Assembly (NCBI RefSeq): GCF_002901995.1
Contig: NZ_PPQN01000005.1
Span: 1-46,878 of the forward strand
Length of the DNA: 46,878 bases
Direction: 5' to 3'
DNA from: Staphylococcus coagulans
Lineage (GTDB): Bacteria > Bacillota > Bacilli > Staphylococcales > Staphylococcaceae
The notes under the pieces are model-generated. The model did not search any database. It was given only the letters and a program-made list of their open reading frames with translations, and had not been told where the DNA came from. Each line of letters opens with the position of its first letter. Within the stretch, counting starts at the first letter, position 1. The position numbers and the translations under genes are program-made. This document shows, piece by piece, positions 8,682 through 22,008 of this stretch.

Positions 8682-9818
8682 ATGATGGAGTTTTCTATCC
8701 AAAGAGATTATTTTATCACTCAATTAAACGATACATTAAAAGCCATTTCACCAAGAACGACATTACCAATATTGACAGGTATTAAAATTGATGCCAAAAA
8801 CGAAGGTATTGTCTTAACTGGATCAGATTCAGAGATATCAATTGAAATTACAATCCCGAATCAAGTTGATGGAGAAGAAATTGTTAATGTGACAGAGCCA
8901 GGTTCTGTTGTATTGCCAGGGCGTTTCTTCGTTGACATTATTAAGAAATTACCAGGTCGAGAAGTTAAGCTCTCTACAAACGAACAATTCCAAACATTGA
9001 TTACATCAGGTCATTCAGAGTTCAATTTAAGTGGATTAGACCCTGATCAATACCCATTGTTACCACAAGTATCTAGTGAAGATGCATTGCAATTACCAGT
9101 CAAAGTATTGAAAAACGTGATTGCACAAACTAATTTTGCAGTGTCCACCTCAGAAACACGTCCAGTCCTTACAGGTGTAAACTGGCTTATACAAGAAAAT
9201 GAATTAATATGCACGGCGACTGATTCACACCGCTTGGCTGTAAGAAAGTTGAAACTTGAAGACGAAGAAATTGGTGATAAAAATGTCATTATTCCAGGTA
9301 AAGCTTTAGCAGAATTAAATAAAATTATGACAGAGAGCGAAGAGCATATTGATATTTTCTTTGCATCAAATCAAGTATTGTTCCGTGTTGGTAACGTAAA
9401 CTTTATTTCACGCTTACTAGAGGGACACTATCCTGATACATCACGCTTGTTCCCAGAAAACTACGAGATCAAATTAGCATTAGATAATTCTGATTTTTAT
9501 CATGCCATTGACCGTGCTTCTCTATTAGCAAGAGAAGGTGGCAACAATGTCATTAAATTAAGTGCAGGCGATGAGCAAGTGGAACTTTCATCTACATCAC
9601 CTGAAATTGGGACAGTGAAGGAAGAAGTTACTGCAAACGAGGTTGAAGGTGGTAACTTAAAAATCTCTTTTAACTCAAAATACATGATGGATGCTTTAAA
9701 AGCGATCGATAATGACGAAGTTGAAGTCGAATTTTTCGGTACGATGAAACCTTTTATTTTAAAACCAAAGGATGATGACACCGTTACACAATTAATTTTA
9801 CCGATACGTACTTACTAA
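8682..9818 (+). CDS. dnaN: DNA polymerase III sliding clamp, beta subunit
   Basis: A 378-residue clamp that encircles DNA and tethers the replicative polymerase; dimeric, with three similar domains per subunit. It starts MMEFSIQRDYFITQLNDTLKAI and ends in the family tail QLILPIRTY. Internal signatures are RPVLTGVNW and ATDSHRLAVRK at the second domain. The start at 8682 is chosen because AAAGGAG (8667-8673) precedes it at good spacing; a frame extension back to 8616 would run through the unwinding region. The gene follows oriC and is closed by the hairpin at 9842-9874. Confidence 0.97.
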   Translation: MMEFSIQRDYFITQLNDTLKAISPRTTLPILTGIKIDAKNEGIVLTGSDSEISIEITIPNQVDGEEIVNVTEPGSVVLPGRFFVDIIKKLPGREVKLSTNEQFQTLITSGHSEFNLSGLDPDQYPLLPQVSSEDALQLPVKVLKNVIAQTNFAVSTSETRPVLTGVNWLIQENELICTATDSHRLAVRKLKLEDEEIGDKNVIIPGKALAELNKIMTESEEHIDIFFASNQVLFRVGNVNFISRLLEGHYPDTSRLFPENYEIKLALDNSDFYHAIDRASLLAREGGNNVIKLSAGDEQVELSSTSPEIGTVKEEVTANEVEGGNLKISFNSKYMMDALKAIDNDEVEVEFFGTMKPFILKPKDDDTVTQLILPIRTY

Positions 9819-9841
9819 ATAATTTAAAAAGCCTATGATAC

Positions 9842-9874
9842 AAAACGCAGTTGGACTTGACCAACTGCGTTTTT
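9842..9874 (+). terminator. Intrinsic terminator after dnaN
   Basis: AAAACGCAGTTGG (9842-9854) and CCAACTGCGTTTT (9861-9873) form a perfect 13-bp stem with a 6-base loop, followed by T residues. It separates dnaN from the thioredoxin-fold gene. Confidence 0.92.
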
Positions 9875-10009
9875 TGTGTGACTTGACAGCTCAGTTTCCA
9901 TACGTAAAGTTAGTAAAAAAATAAAGTCATTTGAATCGTTCGCGCGTGTAATATTCAAAGCAGCCTGATTTTAGTATAATTAAAAGATAATGTGATGGAG
10001 GATTGGAAT

Positions 10010-10711
10010 ATGAAAAGTAAATGGCCTTTAATTTTAACAATTATAGTGGTACTTGCAATTGTAATAGCAATCATTATTAGAATGAGTACACATGATTCAG
10101 CCCCTAATACAGCGCGTCAAAATGAAAAAGAAATGGTGACAGACACCCAATCACAACCACATCAAGGCGCAAAAGAGAATAAAATTGTAATTGTGGAATA
10201 TGGTGATTTTAAATGCCCTTATTGTGGTGCATTTGAACGTAACATTAAGCCACAACTGCAAAAAGAATATATTGATACGCAAAAAGTACAATTTCGCTAC
10301 GTTAACGTCTTAATACATGGAGAAGAGTCTGAATTAAGTGCAAAAGCTGCATTAGCAGTAAATCAGTATGCACCGAACCAATATTGGGCGTTTCACAAAC
10401 TTTTATATCAAGGTCAACCGTCGAATAAAGATGACGTGACTACAAAACATTGGTTAACAGATAATTTTATTCAACAACAACTAAAAAAATTAGACTTGTC
10501 ACCTAAACAATTAGAAAAGATTACTTCGGCATATCGAGACAAAAATGGAGAAATCGCAAAAAAAGCGCAAAACGATAATCACTTAGCTAAAAAGTATAAA
10601 GTGCCACAAGTGCCATCGTTGTATATCAACGGTGAACCAATAGAAGATACTAAGGATTTTGACACGATTAAATCTAAAGTTGATCAAGTGATTAAGGATC
10701 AAAAGTCCTAA
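10010..10711 (+). CDS. Membrane-anchored DsbA/BdbD-like thioredoxin-fold oxidoreductase
   Basis: A protein of 233 residues. One membrane segment (residues about 5-25, WPLILTIIVVLAIVIAIII) is followed by a polar linker. A thioredoxin_4/DsbA-type domain then carries the active site CPYC in GDFKCPYCGAFE near residue 68, and the cis-proline loop VPQVPSLYINGEPI near 200. It is predicted to act outside the membrane in disulfide formation or exchange; no BdbC-like partner is seen nearby. The ATG at 10010 has GGAGG 10 bases upstream, so a longer GTG frame is rejected. It splits the otherwise conserved dnaN-yaaA pair, and TATAAT (9975-9980) suggests its own promoter. Confidence 0.85.
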   Translation: MKSKWPLILTIIVVLAIVIAIIIRMSTHDSAPNTARQNEKEMVTDTQSQPHQGAKENKIVIVEYGDFKCPYCGAFERNIKPQLQKEYIDTQKVQFRYVNVLIHGEESELSAKAALAVNQYAPNQYWAFHKLLYQGQPSNKDDVTTKHWLTDNFIQQQLKKLDLSPKQLEKITSAYRDKNGEIAKKAQNDNHLAKKYKVPQVPSLYINGEPIEDTKDFDTIKSKVDQVIKDQKS

Positions 10712-10734
10712 CGCATGATTGGTCATTCATCATT

Positions 10735-10750
10735 TGTTCCACATGAAACT
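10735..10750. other. parS-like site
   Basis: TGTTCCACATGAAACT agrees with the Firmicutes parS consensus (TGTTNCACGTGAAACA) at all but two fixed positions. It lies in the gap between the thioredoxin-fold gene and yaaA, about 2 kb from the origin, where ParB/Spo0J loading sites are expected. One mismatch is in the central palindrome, which may weaken it. Confidence 0.5.
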
Positions 10751-10798
10751 TTTACTCGAAAATTGCCTTCTGTACATGAAATTTTTGCGATAAAACGG

Positions 10799-10804
10799 TA
10801 TAAT
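10799..10804 (+). promoter_or_regulatory. Probable -10 box of the yaaA-recF-gyrBA transcript
   Basis: A consensus TATAAT. The -35 region is poor. A start point near 10811 would leave the ATG at 10821 with almost no leader, favouring the TTG start of yaaA at 10839. Confidence 0.45.
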
Positions 10805-10838
10805 ATATAGGTGAGCAAATATGAATGGAGTGATTAAA

Positions 10839-11060
10839 TTGGCTGAGGAAGTAATTGTTGATGGTGAACTCACTTTAGGACAATTTTTAAACTATGAAGG
10901 CATCATTGAATCGGGAGGACAAGCGAAGTGGTTTTTAAGTGAATATGATGTTTTCTTGAATGGCGAGCATGAATCGCGTCGTGGCAAAAAGTTACATGAC
11001 GGGGACCGTATAGAAATTCCTGAAGTAGGTTCATATATCATCAAATTCGGTGAGCAATGA
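10839..11060 (+). CDS. yaaA: S4-domain RNA-binding protein YaaA
   Basis: A small S4-domain protein of 73 residues (79 if started at the ATG at 10821). The S4 core is [23 protein letters not shown], followed by [20 protein letters not shown], the typical positively charged RNA-binding loop. Proteins of this family sit between dnaN and recF in most Firmicutes and are thought to act on ribosome assembly or RNA; the exact role is not settled. The TTG start is preferred because GGAG (10827-10830) lies 8 bases before it and the probable promoter leaves little leader for the ATG. Its end overlaps recF by four bases (ATGA). Confidence 0.88.
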   Translation: MAEEVIVDGELTLGQFLNYEGIIESGGQAKWFLSEYDVFLNGEHESRRGKKLHDGDRIEIPEVGSYIIKFGEQ

Positions 11061-12172
11061 AACTTAAAACACTCCAATTAGAAAACTATCGAAATTACGA
11101 AGAGATATTGCTTCAATGTCATCCTGAAGTCAATATTTTAATTGGTGAAAATGCACAAGGAAAAACCAATCTGTTGGAATCTATTTACACCTTAGCCTTG
11201 GCGAAGAGTCATCGTACAACGAATGATAGGGAATTAATTCGTTTTAATACTGAGTATGCTAAAATAGAGGGTGAGCTCAGTTTTCGCCACGGTACGATGC
11301 CGCTCACAATGTTTATCACGAAAAAAGGTAAAAAGGTAAAAGTAAATCATTTAGAGCAAAGTCGTTTGACGCAGTATATAGGCCATTTGAATGTGGTCCT
11401 TTTTGCGCCTGAAGACTTAAATATTGTCAAAGGTGCACCACAAGTGAGAAGACGTTTTATCGATATGGAACTTGGGCAAATTTCAAACTTATATTTAAAT
11501 GATTTATCGCAATATCAACGTATTTTAAAACAACGCAATCACTATTTAAAACAGTTGCAATTGAAACAGACGAAAGATACGACGATGTTAGAAGTACTGA
11601 ATCAGCAATTTGCTGAATATGCAGTGAAAGTAACACAACGGCGAGCACAATTTATTGCAGAGCTAGAAACTTTAGCAGAGCCCATTCATTCAGGTATTAC
11701 GAATGGTCGCGAAGCTTTGACATTAAAATATTTACCTAGTATCAAAATGGAAGACACCTCGCAAACAGAGGCAGTCTTAATTCAAAAAGTATTTGAAGAC
11801 CTTCAAAGTCAACTGAATCGTGAAATCGAGCGCGGTGTGAGTTTACATGGACCACACCGTGATGATTTAGCTTTTCAAGTGAATGGCATGGACGCACAAA
11901 TTTATGGCTCTCAAGGTCAACAACGGACAACGGCGCTTTCGATTAAGTTAGCAGAAATTGAATTAATGAATCAAGAAGTGGGGGAATACCCCATTTTATT
12001 ACTTGATGACGTTTTAAGTGAACTAGATGATGCACGTCAAACGCATCTTTTAAGTACAATTCAGCATAAAGTTCAAACATTTGTGACAACCACTTCGGTA
12101 GATGGTATTGATCATGAAATTATGAAAAACGCGAAGATATATCAAATTGCACAAGGAAATATTAAGCAGTAG
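11057..12172 (+). CDS. recF: DNA replication and repair protein RecF
   Basis: A 371-residue SMC-like ATPase that binds single-strand/double-strand junctions and, with RecO and RecR, loads RecA at gaps. Walker A is [15 protein letters not shown] near residue 30. The family block [24 protein letters not shown] is visible at about 110, the signature [16 protein letters not shown] at about 290, and Walker [13 protein letters not shown] at about 310. The length matches the family (360-375). It overlaps the yaaA stop and is followed 23 bases later by gyrB, so yaaA-recF-gyrB-gyrA looks like one transcript. Confidence 0.97.
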   Translation: MKLKTLQLENYRNYEEILLQCHPEVNILIGENAQGKTNLLESIYTLALAKSHRTTNDRELIRFNTEYAKIEGELSFRHGTMPLTMFITKKGKKVKVNHLEQSRLTQYIGHLNVVLFAPEDLNIVKGAPQVRRRFIDMELGQISNLYLNDLSQYQRILKQRNHYLKQLQLKQTKDTTMLEVLNQQFAEYAVKVTQRRAQFIAELETLAEPIHSGITNGREALTLKYLPSIKMEDTSQTEAVLIQKVFEDLQSQLNREIERGVSLHGPHRDDLAFQVNGMDAQIYGSQGQQRTTALSIKLAEIELMNQEVGEYPILLLDDVLSELDDARQTHLLSTIQHKVQTFVTTTSVDGIDHEIMKNAKIYQIAQGNIKQ

Positions 12173-12183
12173 GAAGAAAGTGA

Positions 12184-14118
<1,935 letters not shown>

Positions 14119-14153
14119 AATGAGAATTGGAAAATGAGAAGGAGGATATCTTG

Positions 14154-16784
14154 ATGGCTGAAACACCTGAATCAAGAATTAATGAACGTAATATCAGCAA
14201 AGAGATGCGAGAATCGTTTTTGGATTATGCCATGAGTGTTATTGTGTCTCGTGCTTTGCCAGATGTCAGAGATGGTTTAAAACCTGTACATCGTCGTATT
14301 TTATACGGCCTCAATGAGCAAGGTATGACGCCAGACAAACCGTATAAAAAATCTGCCCGTATCGTAGGGGATGTAATGGGTAAATATCATCCACATGGGG
14401 ACTCTTCTATTTATGAAGCAATGGTCCGTATGGCACAGGATTTCAGCTATCGTTATCCACTTGTAGATGGACAAGGTAACTTTGGTTCTATGGATGGTGA
14501 CGGTGCAGCAGCAATGCGTTACACTGAAGCGCGTATGACAAAACTTGCCTTAGAACTGTTACGTGATATTAATAAAGATACGATTGATTTTATTGATAAC
14601 TATGACGGAAATGAACGCGAACCAAGTGTGTTACCGTCACGTTTCCCAAATTTACTGGTTAACGGGGCTTCAGGGATTGCGGTAGGTATGGCAACGAATA
14701 TCCCACCACACAATATGCGCGAAGTCATTGATGGTGTCCTAAGTTTAAGTCATAATCCAGACATTACCATTAATGAATTAATGGAAAATATTCAAGGCCC
14801 AGACTTCCCAACGGCAGGCTTAATTCTAGGCAAAAGTGGTATTCGACGTGCGTATGAAACAGGCCGTGGCTCTATTATTATGAGAGCGAAAGCTGAAATT
14901 GAATCACGTGGTGGAGGCCGTGAACGTATCGTTGTGACGGAAATTCCATTCCAAGTCAATAAAGCACGTATGATTGAAAAAATTGCTGAATTAGTACGCG
15001 ATAAAAAAATTGAAGGCATTACAGATTTACGTGATGAAACGAGTTTACGTACAGGGGTTCGTATCGTTATTGATATTCGTAAAGATGCGAATGCAAGTGT
15101 GATATTGAACAACTTGTATAAACAAACGCCCCTTCAAACTTCATTTGGTGTCAATATGATTGCGCTCGTTAACGGTAGACCGAAATTAATTAACTTGAAA
15201 CAAGCGTTGTATCACTATTTAGAGCACCAAAAAGAAGTAGTTCGTCGTCGCACAGCTTATAACTTACGTAAAGCAAAAGACCGTGCGCATATACTAGAAG
15301 GTTTAAGAATTGCACTAGATCATATCGATGAGATTATTACAATTATTCGAGAATCTGAAACAGATAAGGTGGCAATGGAAAGCTTACAATCACGTTTTGA
15401 ACTTTCTGAACGTCAAGCCCAAGCAATTCTTGATATGCGTTTAAGACGTCTGACAGGCTTAGAACGAGATAAAATTGAAAACGAATATAACGAACTTCTT
15501 GCCTATATTGAAGAATTAGAAGCAATCTTAGCAGATGAAGAAAAGTTATTAGCACTTGTTCGTGAAGAGCTTACCGAAATTAAAGAAAAATATGGTGATG
15601 ACAGACGTACTGAAATTCAACTTGGCGGTATAGATCAACTTGAAGATGAAGATCTTATTCCAGAAGAACAAATCGTTATTACATTGAGTCACAATAACTA
15701 TATCAAACGTTTACCGGCATCAACATATCGCTCACAAAATCGTGGTGGTCGTGGTGTACAAGGTATGAATACGTTAGAAGATGATTTTGTGAGTCAGTTG
15801 GTTACAACGAGTACGCACGACCATATCTTGTTCTTTACGAATAAAGGTCGGGTCTACAAACTCAAAGGTTATGAAGTGCCAGAACTCTCACGTCAGTCTA
15901 AAGGTATTCCTATTGTGAATGCGATAGAACTTGAAAGTGACGAAAATATCAGTACAATGATAGCTGTTAAAGATTTAGAGTCTGAAGAAGACTTCCTTGT
16001 ATTTGTAACGAAAAAAGGTTTGATTAAACGTTCTGCATTGAGTAACTTTAACCGTATCAACCGTAATGGTAAGATTGCGATTAAATTTAGAGATGATGAT
16101 GAGTTAGTAGCTGTACGTTTAACTGATGGCGAAAAACATATTTTGATTGGTACAGCTGATGCTTCTCTTATCCGCTTTAAAGAAACAGATGTACGTTCCA
16201 TGAGTCGTATCGCAGCGGGCGTCAAAGGGATTAAGCTTCGCGATGGTGACGAGGTTATTGGCTTAGGCGTTACGAATGAGGAAAGTCATGATGAGATTTT
16301 AGTAGTCACTGAAAAAGGTTACGGTAAGCGTACCTCTATTGAAGAGTACCGTTTGTCTAACCGTGGTGGTATGGGTGTTAAAACGGCCAAATTGACAGAG
16401 CGAAACGGTCAACTCGTATGTATTGCAACGGTTGAAGGTGATGAAGATTTAATGGTTGTTACAAACCAAGGTGTGATTATTCGTATGGAAGTGAGCGATA
16501 TTTCAGTGAATGGACGTATGGCTCAAGGTGTACGTTTAATTCGCCTAGATGATGAACAGTTTGTATCTACAGTGGCTAAAGTGAAAAAAGAACCAGAAAA
16601 TCTTGAAGCGGAAAATGATGAACTAGAATCAGAGACAGAGACTGTTATTGAAGACGATGTACCTGGTGATACAATTCATACAGAAGCACCTGAAGTGAGT
16701 GACAACGACACAGAAGAACGAGAAACGGTAAGACAAGATTTTATGGATCGTGTTAATGAAGATATTGAAAATGAAGATGAATAA
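14154..16784 (+). CDS. gyrA: DNA gyrase subunit A
   Basis: An 876-residue subunit that cuts and religates DNA. The catalytic tyrosine lies in [10 protein letters not shown] at position 123. The quinolone-resistance region reads [12 protein letters not shown], with Ser84, Ser85 and Glu88, so the usual resistance substitutions are absent. The C-terminal beta-pinwheel domain carries the GyrA box [10 protein letters not shown] near residue 540. The tail is acidic ([13 protein letters not shown] to the end), as in other staphylococci. The ATG at 14154 is chosen because GGAGG lies 8 bases upstream; the longer in-frame extension to 14127 runs across this SD. Confidence 0.97.
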   Translation: MAETPESRINERNISKEMRESFLDYAMSVIVSRALPDVRDGLKPVHRRILYGLNEQGMTPDKPYKKSARIVGDVMGKYHPHGDSSIYEAMVRMAQDFSYRYPLVDGQGNFGSMDGDGAAAMRYTEARMTKLALELLRDINKDTIDFIDNYDGNEREPSVLPSRFPNLLVNGASGIAVGMATNIPPHNMREVIDGVLSLSHNPDITINELMENIQGPDFPTAGLILGKSGIRRAYETGRGSIIMRAKAEIESRGGGRERIVVTEIPFQVNKARMIEKIAELVRDKKIEGITDLRDETSLRTGVRIVIDIRKDANASVILNNLYKQTPLQTSFGVNMIALVNGRPKLINLKQALYHYLEHQKEVVRRRTAYNLRKAKDRAHILEGLRIALDHIDEIITIIRESETDKVAMESLQSRFELSERQAQAILDMRLRRLTGLERDKIENEYNELLAYIEELEAILADEEKLLALVREELTEIKEKYGDDRRTEIQLGGIDQLEDEDLIPEEQIVITLSHNNYIKRLPASTYRSQNRGGRGVQGMNTLEDDFVSQLVTTSTHDHILFFTNKGRVYKLKGYEVPELSRQSKGIPIVNAIELESDENISTMIAVKDLESEEDFLVFVTKKGLIKRSALSNFNRINRNGKIAIKFRDDDELVAVRLTDGEKHILIGTADASLIRFKETDVRSMSRIAAGVKGIKLRDGDEVIGLGVTNEESHDEILVVTEKGYGKRTSIEEYRLSNRGGMGVKTAKLTERNGQLVCIATVEGDEDLMVVTNQGVIIRMEVSDISVNGRMAQGVRLIRLDDEQFVSTVAKVKKEPENLEAENDELESETETVIEDDVPGDTIHTEAPEVSDNDTEERETVRQDFMDRVNEDIENEDE

Positions 16785-16797
16785 ATTAAGATAAATT

Positions 16798-16844
16798 AAG
16801 AAGCGACGATGATTCTATTGGGAATCACCGCCGCTTCTTTTTTT
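16798..16844 (+). terminator. Intrinsic terminator after gyrA
   Basis: AGAAGCG (16799-16805) pairs with CGCTTCT (16832-16838), with an inner TGATTC/GAATCA stem, followed by a run of seven or more T. It lies between the convergent gyrA and nnrD. Confidence 0.9.
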
Positions 16845-16910
16845 AAACGGAGTCATGAAAACGGCATAAAGGGATTTCGACCGCTTCATTCATTAACGAA
16901 GTATGATATT

Positions 16911-17723
16911 TTAATCTTCCAATTGTTTCATTGCATAAGGAATTTCGTCAATCATTCTTGAAGGGGGTACAACATACATCTCCTGAGAAAGTTTTTCTCC
17001 TATATAACTATGTGTGTATGTGGCACTGGTAATTGCATCAACAAGATTGTCAAATTGACCTACAAAGCTTGTTATCATTCCAGCAAGGGTATCCCCCATT
17101 CCGCCTGTCGCCATCGCAGGGTTGCCAATTTGTAATTGATATTCTTCGTCTTTAAAGAAAATTTCTGTACCATGTTTCTTTAGGACAACTGTGCCCCCAA
17201 GACGATCGACGGCTTCTCGATTTCGTTCATAAGTTTGTTCTTCTATTGGAATGCCACTCAAACGCTCCCACTCTTTCTGATGTGGTGTGTAGATGACATT
17301 GCAAGCTGGAATTTCAGGTTTTAATTTACTTACAATTGATATCGCATCGCCATCCACAATGAGCGTGTGGTGGGGTTGAATATTTTGTAAAAGGAATGTC
17401 ATCGCATTATTGCCTTTAAAATCAAGACCCAAACCTGGACCAATTAAAATACAATCTGAAACTTCAATCATCTTTGTCAGTTTTTTCGTATCATTAATAT
17501 CTATGACCATAGCCTCTGGACAGCGCGAATGAAGTGCAACATGATTTGTTGGATGAGTTGCGACTGTAATTAATCCACCACCACTGTAAACACACGCACG
17601 TGCTGCAATCATAATCGCACCACCAAGATTGGCATTGCCACCAATTAAGAGTATACGACCGTAGTCTCCTTTATGCGTGTCACGCTTACGTTTAGGTATG
17701 CTGACAGCTGACAATGTTTTCAC
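16911..17723 (-). CDS. nnrD: ADP-dependent NAD(P)H-hydrate dehydratase
   Basis: A ribokinase-like enzyme of 270 residues (YjeF C-terminal domain) that repairs hydrated NAD(P)H using ADP. Visible features are HKGDYGRILLIGG near the start, RACVYSGGGLITVAT, VDGDAIS, TPHQKEWERL and the nucleotide-binding GNPAMATGGMGDTLAGMI near residues 205-222. No YjeF N-terminal epimerase domain is fused, as in other staphylococci. The GTG at 17723 is chosen for the AGGAGGGT 7 bases upstream; the longer ATG frame crosses that SD. It is transcribed against the flow of its neighbours and faces gyrA. Confidence 0.9.
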   Translation of the reverse strand: MKTLSAVSIPKRKRDTHKGDYGRILLIGGNANLGGAIMIAARACVYSGGGLITVATHPTNHVALHSRCPEAMVIDINDTKKLTKMIEVSDCILIGPGLGLDFKGNNAMTFLLQNIQPHHTLIVDGDAISIVSKLKPEIPACNVIYTPHQKEWERLSGIPIEEQTYERNREAVDRLGGTVVLKKHGTEIFFKDEEYQLQIGNPAMATGGMGDTLAGMITSFVGQFDNLVDAITSATYTHSYIGEKLSQEMYVVPPSRMIDEIPYAMKQLED

Positions 17724-18182
17724 GTTTGTGACCCTCCTATCTGGAATTTCCATTATTACAACAAGATATATTATACCTGGTTTGTCCTTTCGTCAATACC
17801 AATTCAAAGCTTCTAGAATGCGGTCATGCTTACCGGCAATAGGAAAGGCTGATGTCATGCGGTTAGCCTTTAGATATTTTTATCATTTTGAGCTCAAAAT
17901 GCTGAATAGAATTAATATATCGCTTTCACTCAAATGAATTTCGTCTTCGGTTCGACCTTGTACTAAAAGAGAATGATTAAGTCTCTTCTTATTTGTTTAA
18001 CACGTTAAAAGATTAATTTAATACCATGTTACGAATATTATGAAAACTATTGTTTAAGCGATTTAAGAATCCTATACTGATTATTAAGTGTGATGGGGAT
18101 GGGACAGCATCAAAAGTGAGTAGACGAGCAAAAAGATGTCCGATGCGCATCAAAGGCTAATATATGATAGGGGTGGATAATG
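17724..18182. other. nnrD-hutH divergent intergenic region
   Basis: No supported gene is seen in this 459-base stretch. It holds a possible stem AAAGGCT/AGCCTTT (17844-17850 with 17865-17871) and the perfect palindrome at 17884-17901. The promoters of nnrD (leftward) and hutH (rightward) should lie here, but I could not fix their boxes. Confidence 0.5.
17884..17901. promoter_or_regulatory. Perfect 18-bp palindrome, candidate operator
   Basis: CATTTTGAGCTCAAAATG is fully self-complementary with no loop, the form of a homodimeric repressor site and not of an RNA hairpin. It lies about 160 bases upstream of nnrD and 280 upstream of hutH. The regulator is unknown. Confidence 0.45.
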
Positions 18183-19685
18183 ATGACTTTACGTCTAAAT
18201 GGGGATCAACTCACAATTGAAGCGATTCGCCAATTTCTAGCTACTGGGGATCAAATTGAAATTAGTGAAGAGGCACGTGAGCGTGTCAAAAGAAGCCGTG
18301 CGATTGTGGAGCGCATTATTGAAAATAAGGAAACAGTGTACGGGATTACGACAGGCTTTGGGTTATTCAGTGACGTATTAATTGATCAACAAAAATATAA
18401 TGAATTACAAGTCAATCTGATTCGTTCACATGCTTGTGGGGTCGGTCAACCTTTTGCGCAACGTGTCGCTTTAGTGATGATGGTCTTACGTCTTAATACT
18501 TTATTGAAAGGTCATTCTGGTGTCACAACTGACCTAGTTGATCAGCTTGTCTTTTTTATTAATAATCGAATCATTCCAGTGATTCCGCAACAAGGTTCTT
18601 TAGGCGCATCGGGTGATTTAGCGCCATTGTCTCATCTCGCTTTAGCTTTAATCGGAGAAGGCAAAGTCGAATACCAAGGTGAGGTTTTAGACAGCTCGGA
18701 TGTCTTAAAACGTCTTGACCGCGATCCTTTGGCACTTCAAGCTAAAGAAGGCTTAGCATTGATAAATGGAACACAAGCTATGACTGCACAAGGTGTGATT
18801 ACATTTATTGAGACAGAGAGTCTTGCTTATCAAGCAGAATGGGTAGCTGCTTTAACACATCAAGCTTTGAATGGTATTACAGATGCTTATCATGAAGCGG
18901 TACATAGAGTGCGTAATTTCGAAGAGCAAGTCGCGGTAGCAGGACGGATGTTAGACTGGTTGGAAGGATCCCAATTGACTACACGCCAAGGGGAAATTCG
19001 TGTCCAAGATCCTTATACATTACGTTGTATTCCTCAAATTCATGGGGCCAGCTTTCAAGTCTTCAATTACGTACGTGAAAAATTAGAATTTGAAATGAAT
19101 GCAGCGAATGATAATCCGCTCATCTTTGATGAAAATGATGAAACCCGCGTGATTTCTGGTGGTAACTTTCACGGTCAACCTGTCGCATTTGCACTCGACT
19201 TTTTAAAAATTGGAACAAGCGAACTCGGTAATGTATCTGAAAGACGTCTTGAACGATTAGTTAATCCACAATTGAATGGTGGGCTCCCCCCTTTCTTAAG
19301 TCCTGAGCCAGGTCTACAAAGTGGCGCAATGATTATGCAGTATGCAGCAGCAAGTCTCGTATCAGAAAATAAAACATTAGCGCATCCTGCGAGTGTTGAT
19401 TCTATCCCATCATCGGCTAACCAAGAAGATCATGTATCTATGGGAACGATCGCATCACGCCATGGTTATCAAATATTAGAAAATGTACGTCGTGTTATCG
19501 CAATTGAAGCAATTATTGCGCTTCAAGCCGTAGAATTTAAAAATGTGTCTCAATTATCACCTAAAACATATGAAAAGTTTACGGCTTTACGAAAAATTGT
19601 CCCTTCAATCAAGGAAGATCGTCAATTCCATCGAGATATTGAAAATGTAGCAAATTATTTACAAAATGTGGCATATCAGAATTAA
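18183..19685 (+). CDS. hutH: Histidine ammonia-lyase
   Basis: A 500-residue enzyme that deaminates L-histidine to urocanate, the first step of histidine degradation. The Ala-Ser-Gly triad that cyclises to the MIO electrophile is at residues 142-144 in [17 protein letters not shown]. Other signatures are [12 protein letters not shown], the NGTQAM loop, [13 protein letters not shown] and [11 protein letters not shown]. No other hut genes are in the window, as in S. aureus, where hutH stands alone at this place. Two ATGs are adjacent; the second (18183) is at better distance from GGGGTGG (18170-18176). Confidence 0.95.
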   Translation: MTLRLNGDQLTIEAIRQFLATGDQIEISEEARERVKRSRAIVERIIENKETVYGITTGFGLFSDVLIDQQKYNELQVNLIRSHACGVGQPFAQRVALVMMVLRLNTLLKGHSGVTTDLVDQLVFFINNRIIPVIPQQGSLGASGDLAPLSHLALALIGEGKVEYQGEVLDSSDVLKRLDRDPLALQAKEGLALINGTQAMTAQGVITFIETESLAYQAEWVAALTHQALNGITDAYHEAVHRVRNFEEQVAVAGRMLDWLEGSQLTTRQGEIRVQDPYTLRCIPQIHGASFQVFNYVREKLEFEMNAANDNPLIFDENDETRVISGGNFHGQPVAFALDFLKIGTSELGNVSERRLERLVNPQLNGGLPPFLSPEPGLQSGAMIMQYAAASLVSENKTLAHPASVDSIPSSANQEDHVSMGTIASRHGYQILENVRRVIAIEAIIALQAVEFKNVSQLSPKTYEKFTALRKIVPSIKEDRQFHRDIENVANYLQNVAYQN

Positions 19686-19734
19686 GCTTGCTATTCAAAA
19701 TTTTCTTTGATATATTAAATGTAAATTAATAGAG

Positions 19735-19950
19735 TACATTGTTTGTGGAATAAGTAATATAGGAATGGAATAAGAGAGTTTGTGGTTGGTGAAAACAAAT
19801 GTACAGCACTATATGAAATCTATCCACGTATGTAAACAATTCGGGTCAAACCGTTAACTTTTGTAAGAGTGCAGACCATATGATGGTGTCTGTTAAATAG
19901 GGTGGCAACGCGTCAAAACCACGTCCCTTGTGTTGGGGATGTGGTTTTTT
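19735..19950 (+). promoter_or_regulatory. T-box leader (serine) upstream of serS
   Basis: The invariant T-box sequence AGGGTGGCAACGCG is at 19899-19912. It is followed by a terminator stem (AAAACCACGTCCC at 19915-19927 with GGGGATGTGGTTTT at 19935-19948) and a T run. Uncharged tRNA-Ser should pair with the T-box and form the antiterminator. The specifier codon is not certain: a UCU in GAAATCTATCC and an AGC in TACAGCACT are both possible. The aptamer start is approximate. Confidence 0.88.
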
Positions 19951-19961
19951 TATTTTCGTGA

Positions 19962-21290
<1,329 letters not shown>

Positions 21291-21303
21291 ATATAACATG
21301 ATT

Positions 21304-21348
21304 GAATACGCATCTTTAGGGTAAATATTCTAGAGATGTGTATTTTTT
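21304..21348 (+). terminator. Terminator after serS
   Basis: An imperfect stem between AATACGCATCTTTA and TAGAGATGTGTATT, followed by T residues, lies between serS and the YceI gene. Confidence 0.7.
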
Positions 21349-21362
21349 AAGGAGGTATTTTA

Positions 21363-21890
21363 ATGACACATTTTAAAGTTGATCCAGCACATAGTCACGT
21401 GGGATTTGCAATTCAACATATGATGGTTAATACATTGAAAGGTCAATTTCATGACTATCAATTTGAGATTGAAGGCGATTTAGACGAGCCGACATCTTTA
21501 CAAGCAAAAGGAACAATTCAAGTGAACTCTATCGATACGTATGTAAGAGATCGAGATGACCATTTGCAAAGCGAAGACTTTTTTGATGCAAAACAATACC
21601 CAGAAATTAAATTTACAACAAAAACGATTGAGCCAGCGGGAGATCACTACAAAGCACAAGTTGAAGTGACGTTTAAAGGCCATACTCAAAATGAGGAATT
21701 TGAGCTTTATGTCAATGGTTCAGGTAAAAACCCTCTAAGTGGCGATACAAATGCAGGGTTTACGTTAAAAGGTGAACTTAACCGGGAAGACTACGGCCTT
21801 ACTTATAATGCACCTTTAGAAACAGGCGGTGTCTTTATAGGTAAAAACGTTAAAATCGAACTTAACCTTGAAACAGTTGTAGAAGGATAA
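21363..21890 (+). CDS. YceI family protein
   Basis: A 175-residue protein of the YceI lipocalin-like beta-barrel family, which binds isoprenoid-type lipids in the characterised members. Family features are FKVDPAHSHVGFAIQHM at the start, VRDRDDHLQSEDFFDAKQYPEIKF in the middle and a C-terminal GVFIGKNVKIELNLE. No signal peptide is visible, so it is probably cytoplasmic, as in other staphylococci. AAGGAGGT lies 9 bases upstream of the ATG. It stands alone between two terminators. The true ligand and role are unknown. Confidence 0.9.
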   Translation: MTHFKVDPAHSHVGFAIQHMMVNTLKGQFHDYQFEIEGDLDEPTSLQAKGTIQVNSIDTYVRDRDDHLQSEDFFDAKQYPEIKFTTKTIEPAGDHYKAQVEVTFKGHTQNEEFELYVNGSGKNPLSGDTNAGFTLKGELNREDYGLTYNAPLETGGVFIGKNVKIELNLETVVEG

Positions 21891-21958
21891 TTAAGATTAT
21901 CGTTTTATTAATGATATAAAATTAGAGTTAGCGTTTAAGATATACGTCTTTATATTTG

Positions 21959-22008
21959 CTAGAGCGGGACAACGAAATCAAAATGGTTTCTGTCTCGCTC
22001 TATTTTTG
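21959..22008 (+). terminator. Terminator after the YceI gene
   Basis: TAGAGCGGGACA and TGTCTCGCTCTA (ending near 22002) form a 12-bp stem with an inner GAAAT/GTTTC pairing, followed by TTTTT. The GGGACA...TGTCTC form recurs at many staphylococcal gene ends. Confidence 0.88.
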
